14,590 nt of DNA, taken from Gammaproteobacteria bacterium (GTDB lineage: Bacteria; Pseudomonadota; Gammaproteobacteria; Xanthomonadales; Xanthomonadaceae). The position numbers and the translations under genes were made by a program. The notes beneath the pieces are model-generated. The model worked only from the letters and a program-made list of their open reading frames with translations. It was not told the DNA's origin and searched no databases. Below are positions 1-7,996 of this stretch, piece after piece; position 1 is the stretch's first letter; every line of letters starts with the position of its first letter. The stretch covers positions 1 to 14,590 of the forward strand of contig JANYBA010000348.1 in NCBI GenBank assembly GCA_025360985.1, given 5' to 3'.

Positions 1-1099
1 AGGCAGGCGCCGGAACGCGGTCGGGAATGCTGTCGTAGTCCGGCATGCCGGTGCTGCCGTTCCGGACCAGCTTGACCGGTTGCCGGATCACTTCCCGCAT
101 GGGCTCGCCGGTGGTGCGGACGGGCTGGCGCAGGGCGCTGCGGTTCAGGCCGGTAGCGACCACGGTCACCCGGACCTCGTCGGCCATGTTGGTATCGAGC
201 ACCGTGCCGATGACCACGGTGGCGTCCTCGGAAGCGAACTCCTCGATGATCCGGCCGACCTCGTCGAACTCGCGCATGGTGAAGTCCGGGCCGGCGGTGA
301 TGTTGACCAGCACGCCATTGGCGCCGGCGAGGTTGACCTCGTCCAGCAGCGGATTGCTGATCGCTGCTTCGGCCGCCGCCTGCGCGCGATCGTCGCCGCG
401 GGCGGTGCCACTGCCCATCATCGCCAGGCCCATTTCCGACATGACGGTGCGCACGTCGGCGAAGTCGACGTTGATCAGGCCGGGCCGCACGATCAGGTCG
501 GCAATGCCCTGGACCGCGCCGAGCAGCACATCGTTCGCCGCACGGAAGGCCTGCACCATGGTGGCGTCGCGGCCGAGCACGGTGATGAGTTTTTCGTTCG
601 GGATGGTGATCAGCGAATCGCAGTGGCTGGCCAGGTCCTCGATGCCCTTGAGCGCGACCTGCATCCGGCGCTTGCCTTCGAACGGGAACGGCTTGGTGAC
701 CACGGCGACGGTGAGGATGCCGCGCTCCTTGGCCAACTGCGCCACCACCGGCGCCGCGCCGGTGCCGGTGCCGCCGCCCATGCCGGCGGTGATGAAGACC
801 ATGTCGGCGCCGTCGAGGGCCGCGAGGATTCGTTCGCGATCTTCCAGCGCGGCCTGGCGGCCGACTTCCGGATTGGCACCGGCGCCAAGGCCCTTGGTGA
901 CGTTGCCGCCCAGTTGCAGCTGGGTGCGGGCGCCGCATTGCTGGATCGCCTGGGCGTCGGTGTTGGCGGTGATGAATTCCACGCCCTCGACGCCGGCGTT
1001 GACCATGTGCGCCACGGCATTGCCGCCGCCGCCACCGACCCCGAAGACCTTGATTACCGCATTGGGTGACAGCCTTTCTACCAGTTCAAAGTGTGCCAT
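1..1099 (-). CDS. ftsZ: Cell division protein FtsZ (3' end cut by window edge)
   Basis: FtsZ is the tubulin-like GTPase that polymerises under the inner membrane into the Z ring and recruits the divisome. The 366 visible residues cover the whole GTPase domain. They include the glycine-rich nucleotide loop (about 20-27), the tubulin signature GGGTGTG at 108-114, and the T7 loop NVDFADV (210-216) whose aspartates drive GTP hydrolysis in the partner subunit. The C-terminal subdomain follows and ends near TVVATGLNR (312-320). A variable linker with KLVRNG comes next, and the window ends before the usual C-terminal peptide that binds FtsA and ZipA. The ATG at 1099-1097 begins MAHFELVE, as usual for gammaproteobacterial FtsZ, and has a GAGGA ribosome site (1107-1111) seven bases upstream. 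It is the only gene here that does not overlap its upstream neighbour, ftsA. No catalytic residue is missing in the visible part. Confidence 0.98.
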   Translation of the reverse strand, partial: MAHFELVERLSPNAVIKVFGVGGGGGNAVAHMVNAGVEGVEFITANTDAQAIQQCGARTQLQLGGNVTKGLGAGANPEVGRQAALEDRERILAALDGADMVFITAGMGGGTGTGAAPVVAQLAKERGILTVAVVTKPFPFEGKRRMQVALKGIEDLASHCDSLITIPNEKLITVLGRDATMVQAFRAANDVLLGAVQGIADLIVRPGLINVDFADVRTVMSEMGLAMMGSGTARGDDRAQAAAEAAISNPLLDEVNLAGANGVLVNITAGPDFTMREFDEVGRIIEEFASEDATVVIGTVLDTNMADEVRVTVVATGLNRSALRQPVRTTGEPMREVIRQPVKLVRNGSTGMPDYDSIPDRVPAPA

Positions 1100-1155
1100 G
1101 TCAGTGTCCTCGTGGTTTCCGTTGGTGTTTGCTTTTTTTCTTGTTGGAGCGACCG
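1100..1155 (-). promoter_or_regulatory. ftsA-ftsZ intergenic leader with ftsZ ribosome binding site
   Basis: This 56-base gap is the only non-coding DNA in the window. Read in the gene direction it holds an A-run (seven As, complement of 1133-1139), then a stretch rich in A and C and poor in T, then GAGGA (complement of 1107-1111) seven bases before the ftsZ ATG. The composition suggests an unstructured leader that gives ftsZ its own efficient translation start instead of coupling it to ftsA. I see no convincing -35/-10 pair and no terminator hairpin. Confidence 0.6.
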
Positions 1156-2391
1156 CTAAAATTCGCCGCGATACCAGTTGCGCAGCTTGTCGAAAAGGGT
1201 TCCCGCCTTGCCGGTGTTGATGCGCGGCCGCTGCGGGTGCTCGAGCTGGCTGCCCCAGAGCAACAGGCCGACGCCGGTGGCGTTGACCGGGTTGCCGACC
1301 ACGTCGCCGAGCCCGGAGACGCGCTGCGGGATGCCGACCCGCACCGGCATGTGCAGCATTTCCTCGGCCAGTTCGATCACGCCTTCCATGCGCGAGGAGC
1401 CGCCGGTGAGCACCATGCCGGCGCGCACCAGTTCCTCGAATCCGGAGCGGCGCAGCTCCGCCTGCACCATCTCGAAGATTTCCTCGTAACGGTTCTGCAC
1501 CGCCTCGGCCAGCGCCTGGCGCGCCAACCGCCGTGGCGGACGGTCGCCGACGCTGGGCACCTGGATGCTCTCCTCGGCGGTCGCCAGCTGCGCCAGCGCG
1601 CAGGCGTAGCGGACCTTGATCTGCTCGGCCTCGGGCGTCGGCGTGCGCAACAGGTGGGCGATGTCGTTGGTGACCTGGTCGCCGGCGATCGGCAGCGAGG
1701 CGGTGTGCCGGATCGCGCCCTGCACGAACACCGCGATGTCGGTGGTGCCGGCGCCGATGTCGACCAGCACCACGCCGAGCTCCTTTTCGTCCTGGGTCAA
1801 TACCGCCGTGCTCGAGGCGATCGAGGCCAGGATCAGGTCGTCGACCTGCAGGCCGCAGCGGTTGACGCACTTGCTGATGTTGGCCGCCGCCGACAGCGCG
1901 CAGGTCACCAGGTGGGCGCGCACTTCCAACCGCACCGCCGACATGCCGACCGGGTTGCGGATGTTTTCCTGCGAGTTGTCGATGATGTATTCCTGCGCGA
2001 CCGCGTGCAGGATCCGCTGGTCGGCCGGCACCGCGACCGCCTTGGCGGCCTCGAGCACCCGGTCGAGGTCGGCGTAGGTCACTTCGCCGGCGGCGACCGG
2101 CACGATGCCGGGCGAGTTGCGGCAGAGCGTGTGGCTGCCGGAGATGCTGGCGTAGACCGAGCGGATTTCGCAGCCGGCCATCAGCTCGGCTTCCTCGACC
2201 GCGCGCTGGATCGATTGCACGGTGGATTCGATGTCGACCACCACGCCGCGTTTCATGCCGCGCGATTCGTGCGAGCCGATGCCGATCACCTCGATCTCGT
2301 GGCCGGGCGAATATTCGCCCACGAGGGCGGTGATTTTCGAAGTGCCGATATCGAGGCCGACGATCAGCGATTTGTCGCCCTTGCGATTCAT
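1156..2391 (-). CDS. ftsA: Cell division protein FtsA
   Basis: FtsA is the actin-like ATPase that tethers FtsZ filaments to the inner membrane and relays divisome activation. The protein has 411 residues, against about 420 in E. coli. The actin-fold phosphate loop GLDIGTSK is at 12-19, the second phosphate motif DIGAGTTD at 211-218, and the adenosine-contacting [10 protein letters not shown] at 328-337. The extreme C-terminus (about 398-411, [13 protein letters not shown]) is the expected amphipathic membrane-targeting helix. The start ATG at 2391-2389 overlaps the ftsQ stop by ATGA. Only a weak AGG ribosome site precedes it, so translation probably depends on coupling to ftsQ. A longer open frame runs upstream into ftsQ, but it does not resemble FtsA and is a high-GC shadow. 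The gene looks intact and ordinary. Confidence 0.98.
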   Translation of the reverse strand: MNRKGDKSLIVGLDIGTSKITALVGEYSPGHEIEVIGIGSHESRGMKRGVVVDIESTVQSIQRAVEEAELMAGCEIRSVYASISGSHTLCRNSPGIVPVAAGEVTYADLDRVLEAAKAVAVPADQRILHAVAQEYIIDNSQENIRNPVGMSAVRLEVRAHLVTCALSAAANISKCVNRCGLQVDDLILASIASSTAVLTQDEKELGVVLVDIGAGTTDIAVFVQGAIRHTASLPIAGDQVTNDIAHLLRTPTPEAEQIKVRYACALAQLATAEESIQVPSVGDRPPRRLARQALAEAVQNRYEEIFEMVQAELRRSGFEELVRAGMVLTGGSSRMEGVIELAEEMLHMPVRVGIPQRVSGLGDVVGNPVNATGVGLLLWGSQLEHPQRPRINTGKAGTLFDKLRNWYRGEF

Positions 2392-3131
2392 GTGTTTGCC
2401 TGTGCTTGCGGTTTCGGGACGCTGTCCACGGGCGCCGGTGCGGCGCCCCAGGTCAGCGCAAAGCCATTGGTGTAGCGAAGGTCGGCGCGCAGCAGCGGGC
2501 GCTTGTCGGTGCTGAGCAGTCGCGGCATCAGGCGCGCGAAACGCGACAGCCTCGCCGCCGGGTCGCCGCGGCCGATCTCGATGTCGGTGCCGTCGGACAG
2601 GCGCAGGCTCCAGCTGCCGCGTGGCGACAAGCTCGCCGCGGCCACCTGTCGGCCTATGCCCAGGAACAGCGGCCGCGCCAGGTTGTGGAAGGCGATCATG
2701 TCGGCGGCGCGGTCGTCCGGCGCGTCGAACTGCGGCAGGGTCGGCAAGGCGACCTTCGGCGCCGGGAAAATTTCGCCATTTTCGGAAAGCAGCCGGTCCT
2801 TGCCCCAGCGCGCCAGCGGCCGGTACTCGCTCAGGCTGACTTCCAGCCGGTCCGGCCAGCGCTTGCGCACCTCGACTTTCTGCACCCAAGGCAAGGCCGC
2901 CAGCTGCGCCTGCATCGACTCGAGGTCGACCGCGAAGAAACCGTGGCGCACGTAGGGCCGCACGACTTCGCGGATCCTGGCGTCGCTGACCTGGCGGAAT
3001 TCACCGGTCACGACCAGGTGCCGCATCGGCCAGCGCGAACCGGCGATCCAGCCGTTGAGCACGCCGACCACCGGCAACGTGACCAGGGTGATGGCCAACA
3101 ACCAGGCGGCGATGCGCAACAGGGCGTTCAT
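2388..3131 (-). CDS. ftsQ: Cell division protein FtsQ
   Basis: FtsQ is a bitopic inner-membrane protein that joins FtsB and FtsL in the divisome core. The 247 residues show a short cytoplasmic start, one membrane segment (about 6-27, [17 protein letters not shown]), and then a periplasmic POTRA domain beginning near [18 protein letters not shown]. The beta domain follows, including [18 protein letters not shown] and EYRPLARWG, which are typical FtsQ features. The C-terminus is proline- and alanine-rich and is probably flexible. The ATG at 3131-3129 was chosen because it overlaps the ddlB stop as ATGA, has GAGGG (3141-3145) nine bases upstream, and places the membrane segment where the family has it. 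The end overlaps the ftsA start by four bases. FtsQ sequences diverge quickly, so the call rests on domain layout plus its position between ddlB and ftsA. Confidence 0.96.
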   Translation of the reverse strand: MNALLRIAAWLLAITLVTLPVVGVLNGWIAGSRWPMRHLVVTGEFRQVSDARIREVVRPYVRHGFFAVDLESMQAQLAALPWVQKVEVRKRWPDRLEVSLSEYRPLARWGKDRLLSENGEIFPAPKVALPTLPQFDAPDDRAADMIAFHNLARPLFLGIGRQVAAASLSPRGSWSLRLSDGTDIEIGRGDPAARLSRFARLMPRLLSTDKRPLLRADLRYTNGFALTWGAAPAPVDSVPKPQAQANT

Positions 3132-4162
3132 GCGCGCGCGCCCTCGCCGGCGAAGGAGGTTTCCAGGATTTTCCAGCACAGGGATTCGAAATCGATGCCA
3201 ACTTGGCCCGCCGCCTTCGGGACCAACGAATGGCTGGTCATGCCCGGCGCGGTATTGACTTCGAGCAGGAAGAAATCGCCGGCGCGGTCGCGCATCACGT
3301 CGACGCGGCTCCAACCGCTGGCGCCCAGGGCCTGGAACGCGGCGAAAGCGAGGCGCCGGATCTGCATTTCCGGCTCGCCGTCGAGTCCGGGGCACAAGTA
3401 CTGGGTCTCGTCGCTGACGTACTTGGCGTCGTAGTCGTACCAATCGCCCTTGGGGACGATGCGGATCGAAGGCAGGGCGCTGTCGCCCAGGATGCCGACG
3501 GTCAATTCCTGGCCGACGATCAGCTGCTCCATCAGCATTTCGCCGCGGCCGTCAATCGACATGTAACGCGCCGCCAGCGCCACCGCCGCATCGAGGCCGG
3601 ACTCGTCGAAGACCCGGCTGATGCCGACGCTGGAGCCTTCGCAGGCCGGCTTGACGATCACCGGCAGGCCAAGCGAGCGAGCCGCGGCATGGACGTCGTC
3701 GCCAGGCGCCAGCCGCGCGTACCGCGGCGTCGGCAGGCCGAGCGCCAGCCAGACTTGCTTGCTGCGGATCTTGTCGAGCGTCAGCGCGCTGCCGAGCACG
3801 CCCGACCCGGTGTAGGGCACTTTCAGCGCGTCGAGCAAGCCCTGCAGCACGCCGTTTTCGCCATCGCCGCCGTGCAGGATGTTGAAGACGCGGTCGAAGC
3901 CTTGCACTTGTGGGAGGGGATTTTGTGGGAGGGGCTTTGGCCCCGACAGGTGCGCCGCAGTTGCGTCGGGGCTAAAGCCCCTCCCACAAAGGGCCTCGAT
4001 CAACGCCGGAATGCCGTCTACCGCGTGCGCATCGACGCCGCGAGTCCGCAAGGCGGCGAGGACGTTGGCACCGGAATTGAGCGAGACCTCGCGCTCGGAA
4101 CTGCCGCCGCCCATAAGCACGGCGACACGGCCGAATTCGCGCGGGTCGGTGACGGACTTCAC
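3128..4162 (-). CDS. ddlB: D-alanine--D-alanine ligase DdlB with an in-frame REP-derived insertion
   Basis: This cytoplasmic ATP-grasp enzyme joins two D-alanines to make the dipeptide that MurF adds to the precursor. Family hallmarks are present: EREVSLNSG (23-31; Glu23 corresponds to E. coli Glu15), the EGSSVG serine loop, YDYDAKY, and the Mg-binding and D-Ala-binding end [14 protein letters not shown]. The protein has 344 residues against 306 in E. coli DdlB. Much of the excess is one block at about residues 59-87, between IPALIEAL and [12 protein letters not shown], encoded by a palindromic repeat (see the repeat entry). This block has no counterpart in the E. coli protein and sits in the N-terminal domain, away from the recognised catalytic motifs, so the enzyme could still be active. 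The start is GTG (4162-4160), overlapping the murC stop as GTGA; no plausible ATG lies before the first conserved motif. The end overlaps ftsQ by ATGA. Confidence 0.95.
   Translation of the reverse strand: MKSVTDPREFGRVAVLMGGGSSEREVSLNSGANVLAALRTRGVDAHAVDGIPALIEALCGRGFSPDATAAHLSGPKPLPQNPLPQVQGFDRVFNILHGGDGENGVLQGLLDALKVPYTGSGVLGSALTLDKIRSKQVWLALGLPTPRYARLAPGDDVHAAARSLGLPVIVKPACEGSSVGISRVFDESGLDAAVALAARYMSIDGRGEMLMEQLIVGQELTVGILGDSALPSIRIVPKGDWYDYDAKYVSDETQYLCPGLDGEPEMQIRRLAFAAFQALGASGWSRVDVMRDRAGDFFLLEVNTAPGMTSHSLVPKAAGQVGIDFESLCWKILETSFAGEGARA
3908..3990. repeat. Inverted REP-like (BIME-type) palindrome inside ddlB
   Basis: Arms 3922-3947 and 3965-3990 are reverse complements at 25 of 26 positions; the exception is the pair 3939/3973. 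They flank a 17-base spacer (3948-3964). Each arm carries GTGGGAGGGGC and a small internal palindrome (GGGGCT...AGCCCC) ending in CCCCGAC. This is the layout of bacterial REP units: a GTGG-type tetranucleotide at the foot of a short hairpin, paired in opposite orientation. A partial extra copy of the foot, TTGTGGGAGGGG, lies at 3908-3919 as a direct repeat of 3923-3934, 15 bases apart. REP units of this kind are normally intergenic and are thought to be moved by RAYT/TnpA-REP proteins. No such gene is in the window. I cannot see a clear target-site duplication. Confidence 0.88.
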
Positions 4163-5610
4163 GACCTGCCCGCCCCCTCGAAGCCCTTGGCGGCGATATC
4201 GGCCGCGACATGGCCGATGTCGCCGGCGCCCATCAGCAGCAACAAGTCGCCGTCCTGGAGCACGTCCGGCAGGATGGTCGGCAAATCATGGGCGGTCCCG
4301 GCCAGCACCGGGACAATGCGGCCGCGCGCCCGGATCGCCTGTGCCAGCGACTTGGCGTCGGCGCCGAGGATCGGCGCTTCGCCGGCCGCGTAGATGTCGG
4401 TCAGCACGACCGCGTCGCAGCCCGAGAGCACCGCCGCGAAATCGTCGAACAGATCGCGCGTGCGGGTGTAGCGGTGCGGCTGGAAGGCGACCACCAGGCG
4501 GCGTTCCGGCCAGCCGCCACGCGCCGCCGCGAACACCGCCTCCAGTTCGCGCGGGTGGTGGCCGTAGTCGTCGACCACCAGTACCTTGCCGCGCCCGCCC
4601 GCTGCTGAACAGAACGCGAGCTCGCCCTTGAGGTTGAAGCGGCGGCCGATGCCCTGGAATTTCTGCAGCGCGCGCGCGATCGCCGCCGATCCCACGCCGA
4701 GCTGCCAGCCGATCGCCGCGGCGGCCAGCGCATTGAGCACGTTGTGCCGGCCGGGCAGGTTCAGTCGCACCGGCAGCGGCACTTCGTCGGGCAGGTGCAG
4801 CAGGAAGTGCATTTCGTTGCCGGACTGGGTGACCTCGGTGGCGCGCACATCGACGTCCTCGCCCAGGCCGTAGCGCATGACGTGGCGCGGGATGCTGGCG
4901 GCGAGCTGCGCAACTTCGGCATCGTCCGCGCACAACACCGCCAGCCCATAGAAGGGCAGCCGGTGCAGGAATTCATCGAAGGCCTGCTTGACCCGGTTGA
5001 AGTCGCCGCCGTAATTCTCGAGGTGATCGGCGTCGATGTTGGTGATCACCGCGATCAGCGGGTTCAGGCGCAGGAAGCTGCCGTCGCTCTCGTCGGCCTC
5101 GCCCACCAGCCACTGGCCGGTGCCGAGCTTGGCATTGGCGCCGGCCGAGAGCAGCTGGCCGCCGATCACGAAGGTCGGGTCGAGGCCACCCTCGGCCAAC
5201 ACGCTGGCGGTCAACGAGGTCGTGGTGGTTTTGCCGTGGGTGCCGGCGATGGCGATGCCGCGCTTGAGCCGCATCAGTTCGGCGAGCATCTCCGCGCGCG
5301 GCACCACCGGGATGCGTTGCGCGTGCGCGGCGTCCAGTTCGGGGTTGCCGGCCTTGATCGCGCTGGATATCACCACCACGTCGGCGCCGTCGATATTGCG
5401 GGCGTCATGGCCGCGCTGGACCTTTGCGCCCATCTTGGCGAGGCGGCGGGTCACCGGCGAATCGGCCTGGTCGGAGCCAGAGACCTGGTAGCCGAGCGTG
5501 ACCAGCACCTCGGCAATGCCGCTCATGCCGGCACCGCCGATGCCGACGAAGTGCACGCGCGGGAAGGCGCGGGCGAGGTCGCCACTGCCCATCAGTCGTC
5601 GTTGCATCAT
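4159..5610 (-). CDS. murC: UDP-N-acetylmuramate--L-alanine ligase MurC
   Basis: MurC is the cytoplasmic ATP-dependent ligase that adds L-Ala to UDP-MurNAc, the first step of the stem peptide. The 483 residues (E. coli MurC has 491) show the N-terminal UDP-binding signature [13 protein letters not shown] (21-33), the Mur-ligase ATP loop GTHGKTTTT (123-131), EADESDGSF (171-179), the central [14 protein letters not shown] (191-204), and the C-terminal DDYGHHP (347-353) and FQPHRYTRT (376-384). The GIGGAGMSG motif separates it from MurD, MurE and MurF. The start at 5610 is the first of two adjacent ATG codons. It makes an ATGA overlap with the murG stop and lies eight bases after AGGAG (5619-5623), the clearest ribosome site in the window. 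The second ATG (5607) would remove one residue. The end overlaps the ddlB GTG start by four bases. Confidence 0.98.
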   Translation of the reverse strand: MMQRRLMGSGDLARAFPRVHFVGIGGAGMSGIAEVLVTLGYQVSGSDQADSPVTRRLAKMGAKVQRGHDARNIDGADVVVISSAIKAGNPELDAAHAQRIPVVPRAEMLAELMRLKRGIAIAGTHGKTTTTSLTASVLAEGGLDPTFVIGGQLLSAGANAKLGTGQWLVGEADESDGSFLRLNPLIAVITNIDADHLENYGGDFNRVKQAFDEFLHRLPFYGLAVLCADDAEVAQLAASIPRHVMRYGLGEDVDVRATEVTQSGNEMHFLLHLPDEVPLPVRLNLPGRHNVLNALAAAAIGWQLGVGSAAIARALQKFQGIGRRFNLKGELAFCSAAGGRGKVLVVDDYGHHPRELEAVFAAARGGWPERRLVVAFQPHRYTRTRDLFDDFAAVLSGCDAVVLTDIYAAGEAPILGADAKSLAQAIRARGRIVPVLAGTAHDLPTILPDVLQDGDLLLLMGAGDIGHVAADIAAKGFEGAGRS

Positions 5611-6698
5611 GGCGCAGACTCCTGCATCACGATGTCGGCCACCACATCCGCGGCCCGGGGAAATGCCGCCGCGCGTGCGGCCTGCGCCAACGACAGGATC
5701 TCCGCACGGTCGCCGGCCAGCCGGCGCAGGTGTGCGTGCAAACCCATTGCCAGGCGGTCGTCCTGGCGCAACCAGAAACCGCCGCCGCGTTCGGCGAGGT
5801 ATTCGGCGTTGCGTGCCTGATGGTCGTCGACCGCGCCCGGATACGGCACCAGCACGCTGCCGACACCGGCTGCGCAAAGCTCGGCGATCGTCAACGCGCC
5901 GGCCCGTCCAATGACCAGATCCGCCCATCCGTACGCGGCGGCCATGTCGGTGATGAAGGCCTCGACGCTGGCGCCGACGCCGGCGGCGGCGTAGGAAGCG
6001 CGCGCCTCGTCGAGCATTTTTTCGCCGCACTGGTGGCGCACCTCGAAGGCGATGGCCGGCTGCAGGCTGGCGATCACTTTCGGCACCGTCGAGTTGAGCG
6101 CGCGCGCCCCCTGGCTGCCGCCAAGCACCAGCAGGCGGATCGCACCGGAGCGCCCGGCAAAGCGTTCGGAGGGCGCAGGCAGTGCTTCGATTTCCGGCCG
6201 CACCGGATTGCCGACGACTTCATTGGCGACACCTGGAAAGCTATCCGGGAATCCGCACAGCACGCGCCGCGCCAATTTCGCCAACGCACGATTGGTCATG
6301 CCCGGAGCGCGATTCTGCTCGTGCACGATCAGCGGCCGGCGCAGCAACCAGGCCGCGAGTCCGCCCGGACCCGCCGCGTAGCCGCCAAAGCTGAGCACCG
6401 CCCGCGGCCGGCGTTGGCGCAACACGGACAGCGCCTGCCACAACGAGCGCAACAGCACGAACGGCGCGGTCAAGGCGCTGAACAAACTCTTCCCGCGCAA
6501 GCCGCGCACGGCGATGGTGACGATCGGAAAATCGTTGGCCGGCACCAGGCGCGTTTCCATGCCGCCGTTCGCGCCCAGCCAGAGCACCGGCACTTCGCGG
6601 GCGCGCAGCGCGCGCGCCACCGCCAGGCCCGGGAAGATGTGGCCGCCCGTGCCGCCCGCGAGAATCATGACGGGCGAGCTTAAGGCAGGCGCGCTCAT
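5607..6698 (-). CDS. murG: MurG, lipid II synthase (UDP-GlcNAc transferase)
   Basis: MurG is the GT28-family GT-B glycosyltransferase at the cytoplasmic face of the inner membrane. It transfers GlcNAc from UDP-GlcNAc to lipid I and so makes lipid II. The 363 residues carry the three glycine-rich family loops: [11 protein letters not shown] (14-24), [11 protein letters not shown] (103-113) and [11 protein letters not shown] (192-202). The lipid I side has [11 protein letters not shown] (126-136). The C-terminal UDP-GlcNAc pocket has [10 protein letters not shown] (265-274), with the expected glutamate at 273, and [14 protein letters not shown] (285-298). The start ATG (6698-6696) overlaps the ftsW stop by ATGA. 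An in-frame ATG at residue 11 would lie right against the first loop and is less likely. The end overlaps murC by four bases. All expected motifs are present. Confidence 0.98.
   Translation of the reverse strand: MSAPALSSPVMILAGGTGGHIFPGLAVARALRAREVPVLWLGANGGMETRLVPANDFPIVTIAVRGLRGKSLFSALTAPFVLLRSLWQALSVLRQRRPRAVLSFGGYAAGPGGLAAWLLRRPLIVHEQNRAPGMTNRALAKLARRVLCGFPDSFPGVANEVVGNPVRPEIEALPAPSERFAGRSGAIRLLVLGGSQGARALNSTVPKVIASLQPAIAFEVRHQCGEKMLDEARASYAAAGVGASVEAFITDMAAAYGWADLVIGRAGALTIAELCAAGVGSVLVPYPGAVDDHQARNAEYLAERGGGFWLRQDDRLAMGLHAHLRRLAGDRAEILSLAQAARAAAFPRAADVVADIVMQESAP
5619..5623 (-). promoter_or_regulatory. Strong ribosome binding site of murC
   Basis: AGGAG read on the minus strand, eight bases before the murC ATG at 5610 and lying inside the last codons of murG. 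Together with the ATGA overlap it supports 5610 over the adjacent ATG at 5607. murC may therefore recruit ribosomes on its own as well as by coupling. Confidence 0.7.
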
Positions 6699-7996
6699 CG
6701 GCGACCCCCGATGCGCGGTTCGATGCGGTCGCGCGGATCGTGCGACGCCGCTGCCGGCGCACCGCGCACAGGCAACACGGCGATTGGCGCCGGGGCGGCC
6801 GGTTCGACCGGCTCTGTGCCCGGGCGCAGGCGCTGGACCTGGCGTTCGGCGCGATCGAGCTCGTAGCTGATCCGCAGCAACACACCGAACGCCGCGCAAG
6901 TCATCAGCACGCTCGAGCCACCTGAGGACACCAGCGGCAAGGTCAGGCCCTTGGTCGGCAGCAAGCCGAGGTTGACGCCCATCGACACGAAGGCCTGCAG
7001 GCTGATCCACAGGCCGATGCCGAAAGCGCAGTAGCCGCTGAAGCGACGGCGCATCTCGACGCAACGAAGGCCCAGGCGCAGGGCCCGCCAGGTGAACAGG
7101 CCGAACAACGCGACCAGGGTGAAGACTCCGAGGAAGCCGAACTCTTCGGCGATCACCGAAAAGATGAAATCGGTATGCGCTTCCGGCAGGTAATCGAGCT
7201 TGAGGATGCTGCCGCCGAGGCCGACGCCGGTCCAGTTGCCGCGGCCGATGGCGATCAGGGCCTGCACCAACTGGTAGCCGCCGTCGAAGGCATCGGCCCA
7301 GGGATTCTGGAACGAGACCAGGCGGCGCACGCGGTAGGGCTCGAGCACCACGATGCAGGACATCAGCACCAGCCCGACGATCGCCGGAAGGGCCAGGTTG
7401 CGCGCGCGCGCCCCGCCCAGCCACAGCATCCCCACGGTGACGGCGAGGATCAGCATCGACGAGCCGAAGTCCGGCTGCAGCAGCAACAGCAAGACCATGC
7501 CGCCGGCGATGGCCAGTGGCTTGAGCTGGGCTTTCCAGCTGTCGCCAATCTCGTCGCGATAGCGCACCAGATAGGTGGACAACCAAACGATCAGCAGCAG
7601 CTTGACTGCTTCCACTACCTGGAAATTGGCCACGCCGAGGCTTATCCAGCGGCGCGAAGCGTTGATGGTCCGGCCGACGCCGGGGAGGAATACCGCCGCC
7701 AGCAGCAGGAAGCACAGCAGCAGCAGGACCTGGCCGCGCTCCTCGATGCGGCGCAGCTCGGTGTTCATCAGGATGACGGCCAGCAGGATGCCGCCGGCCA
7801 GGAAGACCAGGTGCCGTTCGAGGTAGTAGAACGGGCTGAGCCCGCTGCTCATCGCGTAGGGCATCGAGCTCGAGGCGACCATGACCACGCCGATCGCCGC
7901 CAGAGCAATGGCGATGGACAACAGCCACGGGTCGTAGCGACCTTCGAGGTCGTCGAAGCGCAGGGCCTGGCTGGCGCGTTCGGTCAAGGTCGCCAT
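6695..7996 (-). CDS. ftsW: FtsW, septal peptidoglycan glycosyltransferase (SEDS family)
   Basis: FtsW is the SEDS-family polytopic membrane enzyme that polymerises lipid II at the septum together with FtsI. The 433 residues hold about ten hydrophobic segments after a short cytoplasmic start. Recognisable parts are [19 protein letters not shown] (111-129), [10 protein letters not shown] (171-180), the large periplasmic loop with [20 protein letters not shown] (271-290), and [18 protein letters not shown] (345-362). Asp276 in the TDFIF motif matches the conserved catalytic aspartate of SEDS polymerases. The last 50 or so residues form a proline- and arginine-rich, probably cytoplasmic tail. The start ATG shares its A with the mraY stop (TGATG), with GAAGGT (8003-8008) six bases upstream. 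In E. coli murD would sit just before this gene; here it follows mraY directly. RodA is an alternative SEDS identity, but the context decides for FtsW. Confidence 0.97.
   Translation of the reverse strand: MATLTERASQALRFDDLEGRYDPWLLSIAIALAAIGVVMVASSSMPYAMSSGLSPFYYLERHLVFLAGGILLAVILMNTELRRIEERGQVLLLLCFLLLAAVFLPGVGRTINASRRWISLGVANFQVVEAVKLLLIVWLSTYLVRYRDEIGDSWKAQLKPLAIAGGMVLLLLLQPDFGSSMLILAVTVGMLWLGGARARNLALPAIVGLVLMSCIVVLEPYRVRRLVSFQNPWADAFDGGYQLVQALIAIGRGNWTGVGLGGSILKLDYLPEAHTDFIFSVIAEEFGFLGVFTLVALFGLFTWRALRLGLRCVEMRRRFSGYCAFGIGLWISLQAFVSMGVNLGLLPTKGLTLPLVSSGGSSVLMTCAAFGVLLRISYELDRAERQVQRLRPGTEPVEPAAPAPIAVLPVRGAPAAASHDPRDRIEPRIGGRR

Noticed and set aside
1133..1139. T-run as part of a plus-strand terminator
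   Set aside because: No GC-rich hairpin precedes it and no plus-strand gene exists here; read in the gene direction it is an A-run in the ftsZ leader.
3922..3990. Palindrome in ddlB as a rho-independent terminator
   Set aside because: There is no T-run after the stem in either direction, it lies early in a coding frame, and intact essential genes follow it. REP identity explains it better.
3904..3990. Insertion in ddlB as an intein or a frameshift pseudogene
   Set aside because: It is far too short for an intein and lacks splicing motifs. The frame is the same before and after it, and all catalytic motifs remain.
5605..5607. Second ATG as the murC start
   Set aside because: The first ATG at 5610 makes the ATGA overlap with the murG stop and is better spaced from AGGAG. 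The difference is a single residue and cannot be decided further from sequence alone.
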